Assembly (NCBI RefSeq): GCF_025717605.1 | Contig: NZ_JAJIRQ010000008.1 | Span: 186,001 to 250,000 of the forward strand | Direction: 5' to 3' | Source: Paucibacter sp. TC2R-5 | Lineage (GTDB): Bacteria > Pseudomonadota > Gammaproteobacteria > Burkholderiales > Burkholderiaceae_C | DNA length: 64,000 nt | Shown: one piece after another, positions 1-8,788 of the stretch | Position numbering within the stretch: the first letter of the stretch is position 1 | Layout: each line of letters begins with the position of its first letter | Program-made: the position numbers and the translations under genes | The notes under the pieces: generated by a model | Database searches by the model: none | Told to the model about the DNA's origin: nothing | The model's input: the letters and a program-made list of their open reading frames with translations, nothing else

Positions 1-1090
1 CGGCCAAGAGCAGATTGAAGCCCGCGATCAGCAGGCCGATTTCGTCGGGCCGTTTGATTGGCAAAGGCTGCATAGGCAAACCGGTACTTGATGTGGCCGC
101 CGCGACAGCCAGGTGTTTGGCCGCTTGCACCAGCGGCGCGAGCTGATGTTGCAGCAGCCACCACATCAGACCCGCAGCCAGCAAACTCAAGCCCAAGGCG
201 GCCCACAACATACGCCGCTGCATGGCGTGCAGCGGCGCAAAAGCTTCTTCGGTCGGCAAGGATGCCGCCACCGCCCAACCCGCCAGCGGCACGGTCGTCA
301 GCGACACCAGCGCCTCTTGCCCGGCCGGGTTGGTGTAAACCAAGCTGCTGTGTTGCCCTGCGAGGAGCCGGTCCAAGGCCGGGTCTTCACCGAGCGGCGC
401 CAGAGTTTGCATGACGCGACCGGGGTCGCTGGACGTGATGCTCAGGCGATGCTTGATTGACACCAAAAAGAAATGCCCGGTTTGGCCAAAACCATGGGCC
501 GTGATGCGGTCCAAAAAACTCGGCTTGGCCATATTGATCAGGCCGACCAGGACGCCCTGCACCTGACCGCCCCCATCACGCACGGCCACGATCAGGCCGA
601 ACACGGGGGTCTTCAAGATCCGCCCCATCACCGCGCGCCCGACGCGGGAGCGGCCATCATTCAGGCAGTCAGCGACATCGGTGTTGCGCAAATAGTTGCT
701 GCCCACCCGGCCGGGCAGTGGCGGCGCATCGGCAATCGCCCGCCCATCCTTGGCGATGAACACCACCCCGCCGTTGAAGAGGGACAGCAAGACCGGCCGT
801 TGATCCAGCAGGCTTTGAGCTTCTACGGGGTCTGCATCCCTCGCACCGCCGGCCTCTCTTGCGACCGCCTCAAGTGCAGCGAAGCGTGTTCCCAACTGAT
901 CATTGATCTCGGCCGCCAACAGACCCACGCTGCGATATTGTTGCTCGCTCAACAAGGCCTGCACATCGTCATGCACGATGCGACCGACGTAGATCGCCAG
1001 CGTCCAAATGCTCAACACCACCAAGGCCAGGGTAACCAGCGTCAGGCGGGCATTGAGCGTGCGCAAAGGCAGGAAACCGGGCCTTGACAA
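1..1090 (-). CDS. Cache-domain membrane sensor with HAMP (C-terminus beyond window)
   Basis: Reverse-strand reading frame that stays open to the window edge, so only about 363 N-terminal residues are visible. It opens with a membrane segment (around residues 15-35), followed by an extracytoplasmic region of about 250 residues resembling a double Cache sensor. A second membrane segment (GLSLLAAGLMWWLL) follows, then a HAMP-like stretch with the motif RPDEIGLLIAGFN. The output domain lies off the window and could be a methyl-accepting, GGDEF/EAL or kinase domain. I chose the TTG start at 1090 because GGAG lies six bases upstream; a GTG at 1105 is the alternative. It lies 45 bp downstream of a second Cache sensor on the same strand, so the two are probably co-transcribed. 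Sensor architecture is fairly sure, the ligand and output unknown. Confidence 0.7.
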   Translation of the reverse strand, partial: MSRPGFLPLRTLNARLTLVTLALVVLSIWTLAIYVGRIVHDDVQALLSEQQYRSVGLLAAEINDQLGTRFAALEAVAREAGGARDADPVEAQSLLDQRPVLLSLFNGGVVFIAKDGRAIADAPPLPGRVGSNYLRNTDVADCLNDGRSRVGRAVMGRILKTPVFGLIVAVRDGGGQVQGVLVGLINMAKPSFLDRITAHGFGQTGHFFLVSIKHRLSITSSDPGRVMQTLAPLGEDPALDRLLAGQHSSLVYTNPAGQEALVSLTTVPLAGWAVAASLPTEEAFAPLHAMQRRMLWAALGLSLLAAGLMWWLLQHQLAPLVQAAKHLAVAAATSSTGLPMQPLPIKRPDEIGLLIAGFNLLLA

Positions 1091-1135
1091 ATGACTCTCC
1101 AACACGATGAAGCCAAAAGGAAAGACACCCGCCCG

Positions 1136-2125
1136 TCAAGGCAAGGCGTTCGACTTTGAGCGGCCAATATTCAGCACGATCAAGCTCAGGCCTATGCGCC
1201 AGCTCAACCAGGTGATCAGCATGACAAAGGCCAAGCCAAGGGCCAAACTATGACGCAGCATGGCCTCGGCGTCTGCAAAAAGTTCGGCCTGCGGCAGCCC
1301 GGCGAGCAAGCGCCAATCCGTCCCCGCAATGTTCACAACATGGTTCAGGCGCGGCCCCTCATCCGGCGCCAAGGGGGCGCTGAACTCGCCTTCCCGAAAT
1401 CCTTGCTGCCCCAGCAAGTCACGCAAGGCATCGGCCGAGACATTGACCCGACCAATGAAGGCGGCAGCATCGCTTGAACGGGCCACAATGGTCTGCTGCC
1501 GACTCAGCACCTCCACGACCGCATGGCTGGGCAGGCCCTCACGCAGGCGCTCACTCATCTGCAAGAGGTCCAGTTGCAGGTTCAAGGAACCCAAGCGCTG
1601 ACCCGAGCTGTCGAACAGCGGCTGCGTCAGCCAGGTCAGCCAACGACCTGCGCTGTGCAAGGACAGGCTTGCACTCTGCAAGCTCGCCGGGCTTGGCGGC
1701 AGCCGCCCATGCGGGCTCACCAGCTCGCAGATCAGCTCGCCATGCAGATCTCTAACGCTTAAATTGACCAGCACCTGGTCCAGCCGGACAAGGGCGCTGG
1801 AAAAGCGCGCGCAACGAGCCGCATCGGCGTCTTGCCTGGCCGCTTCCCGGGCCAGGTTTTTCAGCAAGACTAGATCGCGGCCGAGTTGCTGCTGCAGGCT
1901 TGTTGCCGCAGCCGTCGCCACGGCTTTGACGCGGGCATGTGCTTGCTCCCGGGCAAGCTGCATATGCTGCAGGCTGGACCCGATCAGCTCAAAAGCGATC
2001 AACAGCGTGATGGGCAGGGCGATCAAATAGCACAACAAGGCAAAGCGCCGCGAAGTCTGGGCCACCGCAAGGTCGGGCGCCTCTATCTCGTCGCCGCTCG
2101 GTGGGCCTGCTTGCCTGATTTCCAA
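1136..2125 (-). CDS. Cache-like membrane sensor without output domain
   Basis: About 329 residues. One membrane helix (residues 28-48), a periplasmic region of about 240 residues resembling a Cache sensor (hydrophobic/polar pattern with AGTDWRLLAGLP near its end, as in dCache membrane-proximal modules), and a second helix (LALGLAFVMLITWLSW). The protein stops about 20 residues later, so no HAMP, GGDEF, kinase or methyl-accepting domain is present. The start is drawn at TTG 2125 because GGAGGGGA precedes it at good spacing; GTG 2140 is the alternative. The next gene on the strand begins 45 bp on and also has a Cache plus HAMP. Either this is a free-standing sensor subunit or an earlier fusion was truncated after its second helix. 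Confidence 0.6.
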   Translation of the reverse strand: MEIRQAGPPSGDEIEAPDLAVAQTSRRFALLCYLIALPITLLIAFELIGSSLQHMQLAREQAHARVKAVATAAATSLQQQLGRDLVLLKNLAREAARQDADAARCARFSSALVRLDQVLVNLSVRDLHGELICELVSPHGRLPPSPASLQSASLSLHSAGRWLTWLTQPLFDSSGQRLGSLNLQLDLLQMSERLREGLPSHAVVEVLSRQQTIVARSSDAAAFIGRVNVSADALRDLLGQQGFREGEFSAPLAPDEGPRLNHVVNIAGTDWRLLAGLPQAELFADAEAMLRHSLALGLAFVMLITWLSWRIGLSLIVLNIGRSKSNALP

Positions 2126-2318
2126 ATCGCTCCCCTCCACTGCGGCGCGCGGCTTTACTCCAATTTGGCTTGCTTGGAGCCTTGCACACTTCTAAAGCGC
2201 CGATCGATTGAAGGCGCATGCAATTCATGCGCCGAATTTCAAGGCACTGTAGGCAGGTCGGCCTTGCAGCGCCATCGGCTCAATACCTGAAGTTCGGGGG
2301 GAATATTCCTGAGTACCC

Positions 2319-3002
2319 TCAGGCAATCAGTCCGCGCAAACCCTTGGTCACCAACAAAAGACCAAAAATAAGCAACATCACGGCCATCACCAGGGCATTG
2401 TGTTTGACCAAGGCCAGCTGCCAAACCTTCAGCACCGCCTTCGCCGCGCTGCCGCCCATCAAAAAATAGCACAAGGGTATGAAAACGCCCAAACTGGCAA
2501 ACACAACAAACAAGAGAATCAATAAGGCGGCATCCGGCCGCGACAAACCCGCATGCGTTATTGATATACCGGCAGCCACGATCAATACGGTATTTTTGGG
2601 GTTGGTAAGGCCGGAAAGTAAAAAACCAGCCAAGCCGGCTTTGCGCGGCGAAAAAGATTCGATGGCCGCCATCCATTTAGGCGTGCTAGGGGCCAGTTGT
2701 CGCTTTTGCCACTGCCGCCAAGCTGCCAACAACAAGACGGCACCCAACAAGGTTCGCCCAACAGACTCCAGCAGCGATGGGCTCAGCGCATAGGCTTCCT
2801 CGCCCGCTTCGATCAAGACCACCGCTGCGCCACAAATCAGCCCCAATCCAAGTACCCAACCGGCCAAGAAGGCCGGCCCATTTTGGCGCGCCCTGCGCGA
2901 AAACAGATTCAAAATAATAGCGACCAAGGATATCGGACTCAAGGCAATCAACAGGGCGTAAGGCAGAATTTCCGCCAAAGAAGCTGCAAAACTTGTATTC
3001 AT
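2319..3002 (-). CDS. GAP/LysE-like membrane transporter family protein
   Basis: 227 residues with about six hydrophobic segments. The N-terminal region ALLIALSPISLVAIILNLFS and the internal LSGLTNPKNTVLIVAAG resemble the GAP (Sap, sulfolipid-addressing) branch of the LysE superfamily, small inner-membrane proteins thought to export lipids or small metabolites. The start at ATG 3002 is chosen because AAAGGTGAT sits directly upstream; the frame is open further but without a ribosome site. It stands alone between the Cache sensors and a divergent dehydrogenase. The substrate cannot be told from sequence. Confidence 0.7.
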   Translation of the reverse strand: MNTSFAASLAEILPYALLIALSPISLVAIILNLFSRRARQNGPAFLAGWVLGLGLICGAAVVLIEAGEEAYALSPSLLESVGRTLLGAVLLLAAWRQWQKRQLAPSTPKWMAAIESFSPRKAGLAGFLLSGLTNPKNTVLIVAAGISITHAGLSRPDAALLILLFVVFASLGVFIPLCYFLMGGSAAKAVLKVWQLALVKHNALVMAVMLLIFGLLLVTKGLRGLIA

Positions 3003-3243
3003 ATCACCTTTTTCGCAGGCCTGATCAATGACAAAAGACCAGCCAATCAATATCCAAATCATTATGAAAATTTAGATATACATCAAGATTCCCCAATCAA
3101 TGATGCCATACCGCCATGCTGAAATACTGCGGCAAATTTCAGCCATGCTAGACTGAAGCACAACCTCAGGGGGTGCGTCTAGGCAAAAACATGTGCTGCC
3201 GGATTATCTTCACCGGTTCACTTATTCACAGGGAGTCAGCCAG

Positions 3244-4026
3244 ATGTTGAAGAATAAAGTTGCCGTCGTCACCGGTTCGACCAGTGGCATTGGCCTGGGG
3301 CTGGCGCGTCAGCTGGCGGCGGCCGGCGCCGATCTGATGATCAACGGTTTCGGCGACACCGCCGAGATCGAAGCCTTGCGCCAAGAACTCGCCAGCACTT
3401 ACGGCGTGCGCGTAGCCTATAACGGGGCCGATTTGTCGATTGCGGCACAGGCGACCGGTTTGATCGAAAGCACCTTGCGCGAACTCGGCAGCGTCGACAT
3501 CTTGGTCAACAACGCCGGCATTCAATATGTATCGCCAGTGCATGAGTTTCCGCTGGAGCGCTGGGATGCCGTGATTGCGATCAACTTGACCGCCGTCTTC
3601 CTGACCACACGCGCCGCCCTGCCCGGCATGAAGGAGCGCGGCTGGGGACGCATCATCAATATCGCCTCGGTACATGGCCTGGTGGCCTCGGCCGACAAGG
3701 CGGCCTATGTGGCGTCCAAGCATGGCGTAGTTGGCCTGACCAAGACGGTGGCCTTGGAAACCGCCGCGAGCGGTATCACCTGCAACGCCATCTGCCCGGG
3801 CTGGGTATTGACGCCGCTGGTGCAAAAACAAATTGATGCCCTGGCCGCCAAAGAAAACATCAGCACAGAAGAAGCGAAAACCAAGCTGCTGAGTGAAAAG
3901 CAGCCTTCGCTGCAATTTGCTTCGCCGGAACAACTGGGCGGCCTGGCCGTCTTCTTGTGTTCCGACGCCGCCGCGCAAATGACCGGTGTGTCGCTGCCCG
4001 TCGACGGTGGTTGGGTGGCGCGCTAG
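3244..4026 (+). CDS. bdhA: 3-hydroxybutyrate dehydrogenase (SDR family)
   Basis: 260 residues, the usual length of D-3-hydroxybutyrate dehydrogenase, which interconverts 3-hydroxybutyrate and acetoacetate with NAD in the polyhydroxybutyrate cycle. Visible classical SDR features are the cofactor motif TGSTSGIG (residues 10-17), NNAGIQYV, the catalytic Ser in INIASVHG, and YVASK for the Tyr/Lys pair. CNAICPGWVLTPLV and the insert rich in Lys/Glu after it (KQIDALAAKENIS) are typical of the HBDH branch. ATG 3244 is preceded by AGGGAG at 8 bases. It is monocistronic, with convergent cupredoxin downstream. The family call is firm, the substrate probable. Confidence 0.9.
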   Translation: MLKNKVAVVTGSTSGIGLGLARQLAAAGADLMINGFGDTAEIEALRQELASTYGVRVAYNGADLSIAAQATGLIESTLRELGSVDILVNNAGIQYVSPVHEFPLERWDAVIAINLTAVFLTTRAALPGMKERGWGRIINIASVHGLVASADKAAYVASKHGVVGLTKTVALETAASGITCNAICPGWVLTPLVQKQIDALAAKENISTEEAKTKLLSEKQPSLQFASPEQLGGLAVFLCSDAAAQMTGVSLPVDGGWVAR

Positions 4027-4036
4027 CGCCCTGCCC

Positions 4037-4576
4037 TCACTTGGCCGCTTTTGCAGCGGCAGCCGGAGTTGCCAGCACCTGGATCCGGCCCACCATGCCG
4101 GCTTGGTAATGCCCGGCGATCAGGCAAGCGAAGTCGAAGTCGCCGGCGCGGTTGAAGGTCCAGACAATCTGGCCCTTGCCGCCAGGCTGCACATGGGCCA
4201 TATAGGGCTCATCATGCTGCATATTCGGAAACTTCAGCATCATCGCCGCATGCTCGGCCAGGGAGTCCTTGCTGCCGATGACGAACTCATGCATCACCTT
4301 GCCCTCGTTTTTGATGACGAATTTGATGGTTTCGCCTTGCTTGACCTCAATCAGGGCAGGCGTGAAGCGCATCGCATCCGACATGCTGACCTGAACGGTC
4401 CGACTGACTGCTTTGGCCTCGCCGGCGATGCCAAAAGCCATCTGCTCCTTATTGACACTGCCTGCTTTCGCTGCATGCCCTTCCACGCCATGCGCGCGGG
4501 CCGGTGCGTTGAAGCTCAGGGCCAGTGCGGCTGACAAGATGGCGACGCTGACTACGTTGTTCTGTATCGATTTCAT
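4037..4576 (-). CDS. Periplasmic cupredoxin (plastocyanin/azurin-like copper protein)
   Basis: 179 residues. An N-terminal signal peptide (residues 1-28, ending ...NAPARA) is followed by a His-containing linker (HGVEGHAAKAG) and a cupredoxin domain. The type 1 copper ligands are readable: His in MHEFVIG, and the C-terminal Cys-His-Met set in FACLIAGHYQAGM. The KQGETIKFVIKNEG strand is typical of the fold. Such proteins shuttle electrons or bind copper in the periplasm, often with copper-resistance genes, but no copper operon is adjacent here. Start is ATG 4576; the ribosome site is weak. Downstream it converges on bdhA with a 10-bp gap. Confidence 0.85.
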   Translation of the reverse strand: MKSIQNNVVSVAILSAALALSFNAPARAHGVEGHAAKAGSVNKEQMAFGIAGEAKAVSRTVQVSMSDAMRFTPALIEVKQGETIKFVIKNEGKVMHEFVIGSKDSLAEHAAMMLKFPNMQHDEPYMAHVQPGGKGQIVWTFNRAGDFDFACLIAGHYQAGMVGRIQVLATPAAAAKAAK

Positions 4577-4754
4577 TTTTAGCGCTTGAAGCAGAGTGTC
4601 TGTGGAGGCCGCTTGGGTGCGGGTTCGATGCACGATCCGCTCGGGACCGATGCGCAGTTTGCGCGAAGTTCCATCATAGAGTCTCAGGCCGAAAAGCATT
4701 TGCGGCCACCGCTCATGCACAATGCCGAGGCCTATCAACGCATAAGAAAAACCG

Positions 4755-5522
4755 ATGAAACTTGCCACCTGGAACGTCAATTCGCTCAATGTGCGCCTGC
4801 CGCAAATGCTGGACTGGCTGCAGGCCAACCCGGTTGACGTTTTGGTGCTGCAAGAAACCAAGCTCACCGACGACAAGTTCCCCGCCGCCGAGATCGAGGC
4901 CGCCGGCTATCAGGTGCAATGGTTTGGTCAAAAAACCTATAACGGCGTTGCCCTGCTGAGCCTCGGCGAGGCCGCCACCGACGTCATCAAAAACCTGCCC
5001 GGCTTTGACGACCCGCAAGCCCGGGTGATTGCCGGCACGGTCAAGGGCGTGCGCTGCATAGGCGCCTACTTCCCCAACGGGCAGGCGCCGGACAGCGACA
5101 AATTTGTTTACAAAATGGCATGGCTGGAGGCGCTGCAGCGCTTTGTGGCCGCCGAATTGCAGAGCCACGAAAAGCTGGTGTTGATGGGTGACTTCAATAT
5201 CGCGCCGACCGATGCCGATGTGTACGACCCCATCGCCTGGGCCGGCCAAATCCACTGCACACCGCAGGAGCGCGCACATTTTCAGGCGCTGCAAGCGCAA
5301 GGCCTGAGTGACGCCTTCCGGCTGTTCGAGCAAGCTCCCAAGAGCTGGAGTTGGTGGGATTACCGCAATCTTGCGTTCAGAAAAAACCAAGGCCTGCGCA
5401 TCGACCATATCTTGGTCAGCCAGGCCTTGAAGAACGACGTGAGGGCTTGCGTGATCGACAAGCTGCCGCGCAAGAACGAGCGACCCAGCGACCATGCGCC
5501 GGTGATTATTGAACTCGCCTGA
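4755..5522 (+). CDS. xth: Exodeoxyribonuclease III
   Basis: 255 residues. Cytoplasmic Mg-dependent nuclease of the EEP (AP-endonuclease) fold that cleaves abasic sites and trims 3' ends in base-excision repair. The N-terminal KLATWNVNSLNVRLP, the metal ligand Glu in LQETKL, GDFNIAP, WWDYR and the terminal PSDHAPVII (catalytic Asp-His) are all present in order, which is diagnostic. It is short of E. coli XthA by about a dozen residues, as is common in Burkholderiales. It stands divergent from the cupredoxin gene and converges on sorB with a 3-bp gap. Confidence 0.95.
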   Translation: MKLATWNVNSLNVRLPQMLDWLQANPVDVLVLQETKLTDDKFPAAEIEAAGYQVQWFGQKTYNGVALLSLGEAATDVIKNLPGFDDPQARVIAGTVKGVRCIGAYFPNGQAPDSDKFVYKMAWLEALQRFVAAELQSHEKLVLMGDFNIAPTDADVYDPIAWAGQIHCTPQERAHFQALQAQGLSDAFRLFEQAPKSWSWWDYRNLAFRKNQGLRIDHILVSQALKNDVRACVIDKLPRKNERPSDHAPVIIELA

Positions 5523-5525
5523 GAT

Positions 5526-5903
5526 TTAATTGCCGGACGGGCCAGCCCCGCCCGAGGCCTGCGACACGTAGCGCGCCAGGGCTTTGATCTCGGCTTCACC
5601 GAGGGTCTTGAAGGCCGGCATATTGCCCAGCCCATTGCGCAAGGCCTTGCTCACACGGTCGGCATCGGGCTTGATTTCATCCAGCACCGGGCCCACTGCC
5701 CCCTCGGATGCCGCATCCCTCAGGGTATGGCAAAGCGCGCAAGCCGGCACGGCTGTTTTGGTGAACAGGCGCTTGCCCAACTCGAACTCGGCCTCCTGTG
5801 CTTGCTTGGCCGTGACGCCGTCGGTGCCGGCATTCACGGGCCCAAACGCCAGCAAGCCGCAGATCAAGGCGAAGATCAAGCCGAACAGGCGCTGTCGAGC
5901 CAT
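5526..5903 (-). CDS. sorB: Sulfite dehydrogenase cytochrome c subunit SorB
   Basis: 125 residues: signal peptide (about residues 1-26, ending PVNA), then a small class I cytochrome c with a single haem motif CALCH and a distal Met candidate in GLGNMPAFKTL. It begins at ATG 5903 which overlaps the sorA stop as TGATG, indicating translational coupling. Known SorB proteins take electrons from the molybdenum subunit SorA and pass them to the respiratory chain in the periplasm. The pairing with sorA makes the assignment strong even though cytochromes of this size are otherwise hard to tell apart. Confidence 0.88.
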   Translation of the reverse strand: MARQRLFGLIFALICGLLAFGPVNAGTDGVTAKQAQEAEFELGKRLFTKTAVPACALCHTLRDAASEGAVGPVLDEIKPDADRVSKALRNGLGNMPAFKTLGEAEIKALARYVSQASGGAGPSGN

Positions 5904-7159
5904 CACGCCAGCGTCACCGTCACCGCGTGGTCCAGCACGCTGTTGTTGTTATAGCCGCCGACGTTCTCGAGTCGCTGCTCGGGCTGCACATTGCCGGCCG
6001 TGTCGATGGCCCGGCTCATCAAGGTGTGCGTGCCGGCGGGCAGCTTGGCCGCCAACACGAACTGTCGCCACGCGTATTTGCCCAGATCCGGGCCGACCAA
6101 CCGCGCCTCTTTCCAGGTCTTGCCGGCGTCGACTGACACCTCTACCCGCTTGACCGCCCGCTGCCCACCAAAGCCCAGTCCTTGAATCTGCACTTGGCCA
6201 GCCGCCGCCGCACGCTCGGGCAAAGGCGAAGTGATCCAACTCTTCACATTCATCTCCAGCACCGAGGGCTGACTCGGGTCGGCCTTGGCGCCGGGTGGAG
6301 AGATGCGGTAGCCATGGGCCATGATCTTGGCGTCGGATTCTTGCGCCGTGAAGGCCAGCCGCTTGACGTATTTGATCTGATTGACACCTTGGTAGCCCGG
6401 CACGATCAAGCGCAAAGGGCCACCATGAGCCAGCGGAATTGGCACGCCGTTCATCTCCCAGGCCAAGAGCGCATCCGCCATGGCCTTGGCCGGCACCGAA
6501 CGCTCGACCATGATGGATTTGGGATCCAGCCCCTCCGGCAATAGCTCGCCGCCGGTGCCGGTCATGAAGTCCATGCCGGCCAAGGTGCCGCCCAAGCTCT
6601 CCACCAGTTGCCGCACCGACACCCCCGTCCACACCACGCAGCCGGCTGCGCCAACAGTCCAGGGCGTGCCGCTGGGCTTGTTGGGGAAGAAGCCGCGGCC
6701 ATTGCCCGAACATTGCAAGACCATGGGCGTGGTTTCCAAACCCATGGTCTTGAGTTCCCGCAGGCTCAAGACGCGTGGCTGCTTGACGCCTTCGATGCTG
6801 ATTTCCCAGGCATCGCGGTTTTCCAGAATGCTGACGCTGGGCGCCGGCAGGTTGTTGCGCACATAGAGCTGTTCGGCCGGTGTGATCAAACCATTGCCGA
6901 AGGCCTGGCGCTTGGTTTCTATGGTGCTGCTGGAGTGAATGATGACGGCGCCTGCGTCCTTCCAGGCCGCATAGGCAGGTAGCAGCGGCTTGGCAGGTGC
7001 GACCGGGAGCGCCGGCGCGGAGGCAGCGGACTGTGCTTGTGCATGTGCTTGGCCATTGGCGGCACCCAAACCCATGGTCGCCAGCGCCCCGGCACTGCCA
7101 GCCAGCCATTGACGCCGACCCAGGCTTGTCGCGGCGTCCCGTTTCGATTTGCTGCTCAT
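5903..7159 (-). CDS. sorA: Sulfite dehydrogenase molybdenum subunit SorA
   Basis: 418 residues. A twin-arginine type signal is seen at the N-terminus (RRQWLAGSAGALATMG), fitting a molybdopterin enzyme exported folded. The oxidoreductase molybdopterin domain contains the Mo-ligand cysteine in LQCSGNGRGFF, LAHGGPLRLIVPGY and NQIKYVKRL. The C-terminal Mo-co dimerisation domain includes GQRAVKRVEVSVDAGKTW. The enzyme oxidises sulfite to sulfate in the periplasm, protecting against sulfite or using it as electron donor. ATG 7159 has AGGAG seven bases upstream; an upstream in-frame Met lacks such a site. It forms an operon with sorB, which overlaps its stop codon. Confidence 0.92.
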   Translation of the reverse strand: MSSKSKRDAATSLGRRQWLAGSAGALATMGLGAANGQAHAQAQSAASAPALPVAPAKPLLPAYAAWKDAGAVIIHSSSTIETKRQAFGNGLITPAEQLYVRNNLPAPSVSILENRDAWEISIEGVKQPRVLSLRELKTMGLETTPMVLQCSGNGRGFFPNKPSGTPWTVGAAGCVVWTGVSVRQLVESLGGTLAGMDFMTGTGGELLPEGLDPKSIMVERSVPAKAMADALLAWEMNGVPIPLAHGGPLRLIVPGYQGVNQIKYVKRLAFTAQESDAKIMAHGYRISPPGAKADPSQPSVLEMNVKSWITSPLPERAAAAGQVQIQGLGFGGQRAVKRVEVSVDAGKTWKEARLVGPDLGKYAWRQFVLAAKLPAGTHTLMSRAIDTAGNVQPEQRLENVGGYNNNSVLDHAVTVTLA

Positions 7160-7462
7160 GAAAACTCCTCTGCTGCTCATTTCACCCAAACCGATGGTAG
7201 GGCTTATTCGCCTGCGATTCTCTTAGGGATTTACAGCAAACTCGAATTGAATGCCCTGCTGCATGCCAACAATATCGCGACCGGCACCAAAATTGAGACA
7301 AGGCTATTGACTGTCACGACCCTGTCAACACAAGATAGTTCAGCCCGGCGTGAATTTAGGCACTGCTCGGCGTGAGAGCATGTCATTACAATTGGTATCA
7401 AAGTGGATTTGTATTTGAACTAAGCAGCACCAACCGAACAAATCAGCCCTCAAGGAGTGATC
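7160..7462. other. Divergent intergenic region sorA / minor-pilin operon
   Basis: About 300 bp separating sorA (leftward) and the pilin operon (rightward); it must carry both promoters. A TTGACT at about 7306 on the plus strand and TACAAT at about 7387 are visible, but I could not pair a -35 and -10 at good spacing, nor a convincing sigma-54 site. The only clear signal is the AAGGAG ribosome site at 7452-7457 that fixes the pilin start. No small gene seen. Confidence 0.4.
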
Positions 7463-7921
7463 TTGCAGAACACACCGTGCCTCAGCGCCCACGCCACCAC
7501 GCCCCGCGCAAATTCGCGCACCAAGGGCCAGAGTGGCTTTACCTTGATGGAGTTGATGGTCGCCGTCATGGTGGTGGGGATTTTGGCCGCCGTGGCCATC
7601 CCCTCCTACACCAGCTATATCAACAAGAGCCGCGCCAAGAGCGCCAGCGCCGATCTCGCTGCACTGGCCTTGAATATGGAGAACCGCTATCAGCTGCAGC
7701 TGACTTATCCGGTCTACGCAGCCAACACGGCGGCTACGAACACGATCTTCAGCGCTTGGTCACCCACGCAGGCCAGTTACTTCAACTACACCATGGTCAG
7801 CACCGCCAGCAGCTACACGCTGACGGCCACCGGCAAGGGCAGCTCCGCCGGCTGCACGATCAGCTTGGACAACCTCAATACCCGAACCGCAAGCAGCAGT
7901 TGCGGCTTCACTTCATGGTGA
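7463..7921 (+). CDS. pilE: Type IV pilin-like protein, PilE family
   Basis: About 152 residues. After a leader of about 25 residues the class III prepilin site is SG|FTLMELMVAV, with Phe +1 and Glu +5, followed by the hydrophobic alpha-1 helix and AIPSYTSYINKSRA, as in PilE/PilA minor pilins. Two cysteines in the C-terminal part (SAGCTISLD and SSCGF) would form the D-loop disulfide. The start is TTG 7463, because AAGGAG lies six bases before it; GTG 7457 overlaps that site. First gene of a five-gene pilin operon; its stop overlaps the next gene by 7 bp. Exported pseudopilin or minor pilin, cleaved by PilD. Confidence 0.85.
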   Translation: MQNTPCLSAHATTPRANSRTKGQSGFTLMELMVAVMVVGILAAVAIPSYTSYINKSRAKSASADLAALALNMENRYQLQLTYPVYAANTAATNTIFSAWSPTQASYFNYTMVSTASSYTLTATGKGSSAGCTISLDNLNTRTASSSCGFTSW

Positions 7922-8376
7922 AGTCCCAAGCTGGACTGTCGATGATCGAGTTGATGGTGACGATCGCCGTCATGATGTTGTTGGCCATGGCCGTGGCCCC
8001 TTTCTCGGTGGCTTGGGGCAACCAAGCGGCCGTTCGGCAAACCCAGAGTCTGTTGAATCAAGCAATGAGCCAGTTGAAATCCACCGCTCTGCGCAACCCT
8101 TCAGCCGCCAGTGCTACGGCGGCCGCCGTGCTCATCAGCATCCCGGGCAAGCTCTGTGTGCGCGAGGGTTTGCCCGGCGCCTTGGACTGCAGCGCTTTCA
8201 ATTGGTCGGCGGTGCCGCCTGCGGCCATTCAACTGAACGCCGCCGCCAGCCAATGCATTGCACTGGATAGCGCCGGCATGAGCTTAAGCGCAACAGTGGG
8301 CGGCGTCGCCTGTGGCACCGTGATGAGCTTCAGCATCAGCAAGGGCTCGGAGAGCAGCAATGGCACGCTCAACTAA
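7915..8376 (+). CDS. fimT: Minor pseudopilin FimT/GspH family
   Basis: 153 residues. The very short leader ends at QAG|LSMIELMVTIAVMMLL, a canonical type IV prepilin site with Glu +5. The remaining sequence carries two cysteine-containing loops (LCVREG...LDCSAF and SQCIAL...VACGTV) as in FimT/FimU. Known FimU/FimT proteins are priming minor pilins that start pilus assembly and, in some bacteria, bind DNA for uptake. ATG 7915 lies within the end of the preceding gene; GTG 7918 is possible. The end overlaps the next gene by 17 bp, so the operon is translationally coupled. Confidence 0.82.
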   Translation: MVKSQAGLSMIELMVTIAVMMLLAMAVAPFSVAWGNQAAVRQTQSLLNQAMSQLKSTALRNPSAASATAAAVLISIPGKLCVREGLPGALDCSAFNWSAVPPAAIQLNAAASQCIALDSAGMSLSATVGGVACGTVMSFSISKGSESSNGTLN

Positions 8377-8788
8377 GTCCACATTCATGCGCAAGCCAAG
8401 GCAGCAACGCGGTGACGCCCTGATCGAGGCCATGGTGGCCATGGTTTTACTCGGCGTTATTGGTCTTGGATTGGTATATGCCGTCAGCCGCGCCATGGTG
8501 GCGCAGAAGTTTCAAAAAGGCCAAAGCTTGGCGATTCAAGCAATACGGGCCGATTTGCAAGGCAATGGCGTCGCCAATAGCTGCCCGGTCAGCGGCAACG
8601 CCACCGTCACCAGTGATTTGACGCTGGGCACCAATTTGCAACTAACGGGTTTGCAAAAAACCTGCACCGTCACCCCTGTCACGGTGACGATCAACGGCGT
8701 TGCCAAGAGCACCAACTTGCCCATCGTGCGCTTTGCGGTGGATGCCGACACCTTGCTCGGGCCGGGCACCCTGACCGTGACCAACTGA
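8360..8788 (+). CDS. pilV: Minor pilin PilV-like
   Basis: 142 residues. Leader RQQRG followed by DALIEAMVAMVLLGVIGLGL: the hydrophobic helix and Glu at +5 are kept, but the residue after the Gly cleavage site is Asp instead of Phe/Met/Leu. The position (after FimT, before PilW) and the IEAMVA signature match PilV, a priming minor pilin. Two cysteines (NSCPVSG and KTCTVTP) may pair. Starts inside the previous gene and its TGA overlaps the ATG of the next gene (TGATG). Confidence 0.8.
   Translation: MARSTKSTFMRKPRQQRGDALIEAMVAMVLLGVIGLGLVYAVSRAMVAQKFQKGQSLAIQAIRADLQGNGVANSCPVSGNATVTSDLTLGTNLQLTGLQKTCTVTPVTVTINGVAKSTNLPIVRFAVDADTLLGPGTLTVTN

Noticed and set aside
7372-7914. N-terminal extension of the FimT-like frame
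   Set aside because: Runs through the pilE gene in another frame; no prepilin leader until 7915, so it is a shadow.
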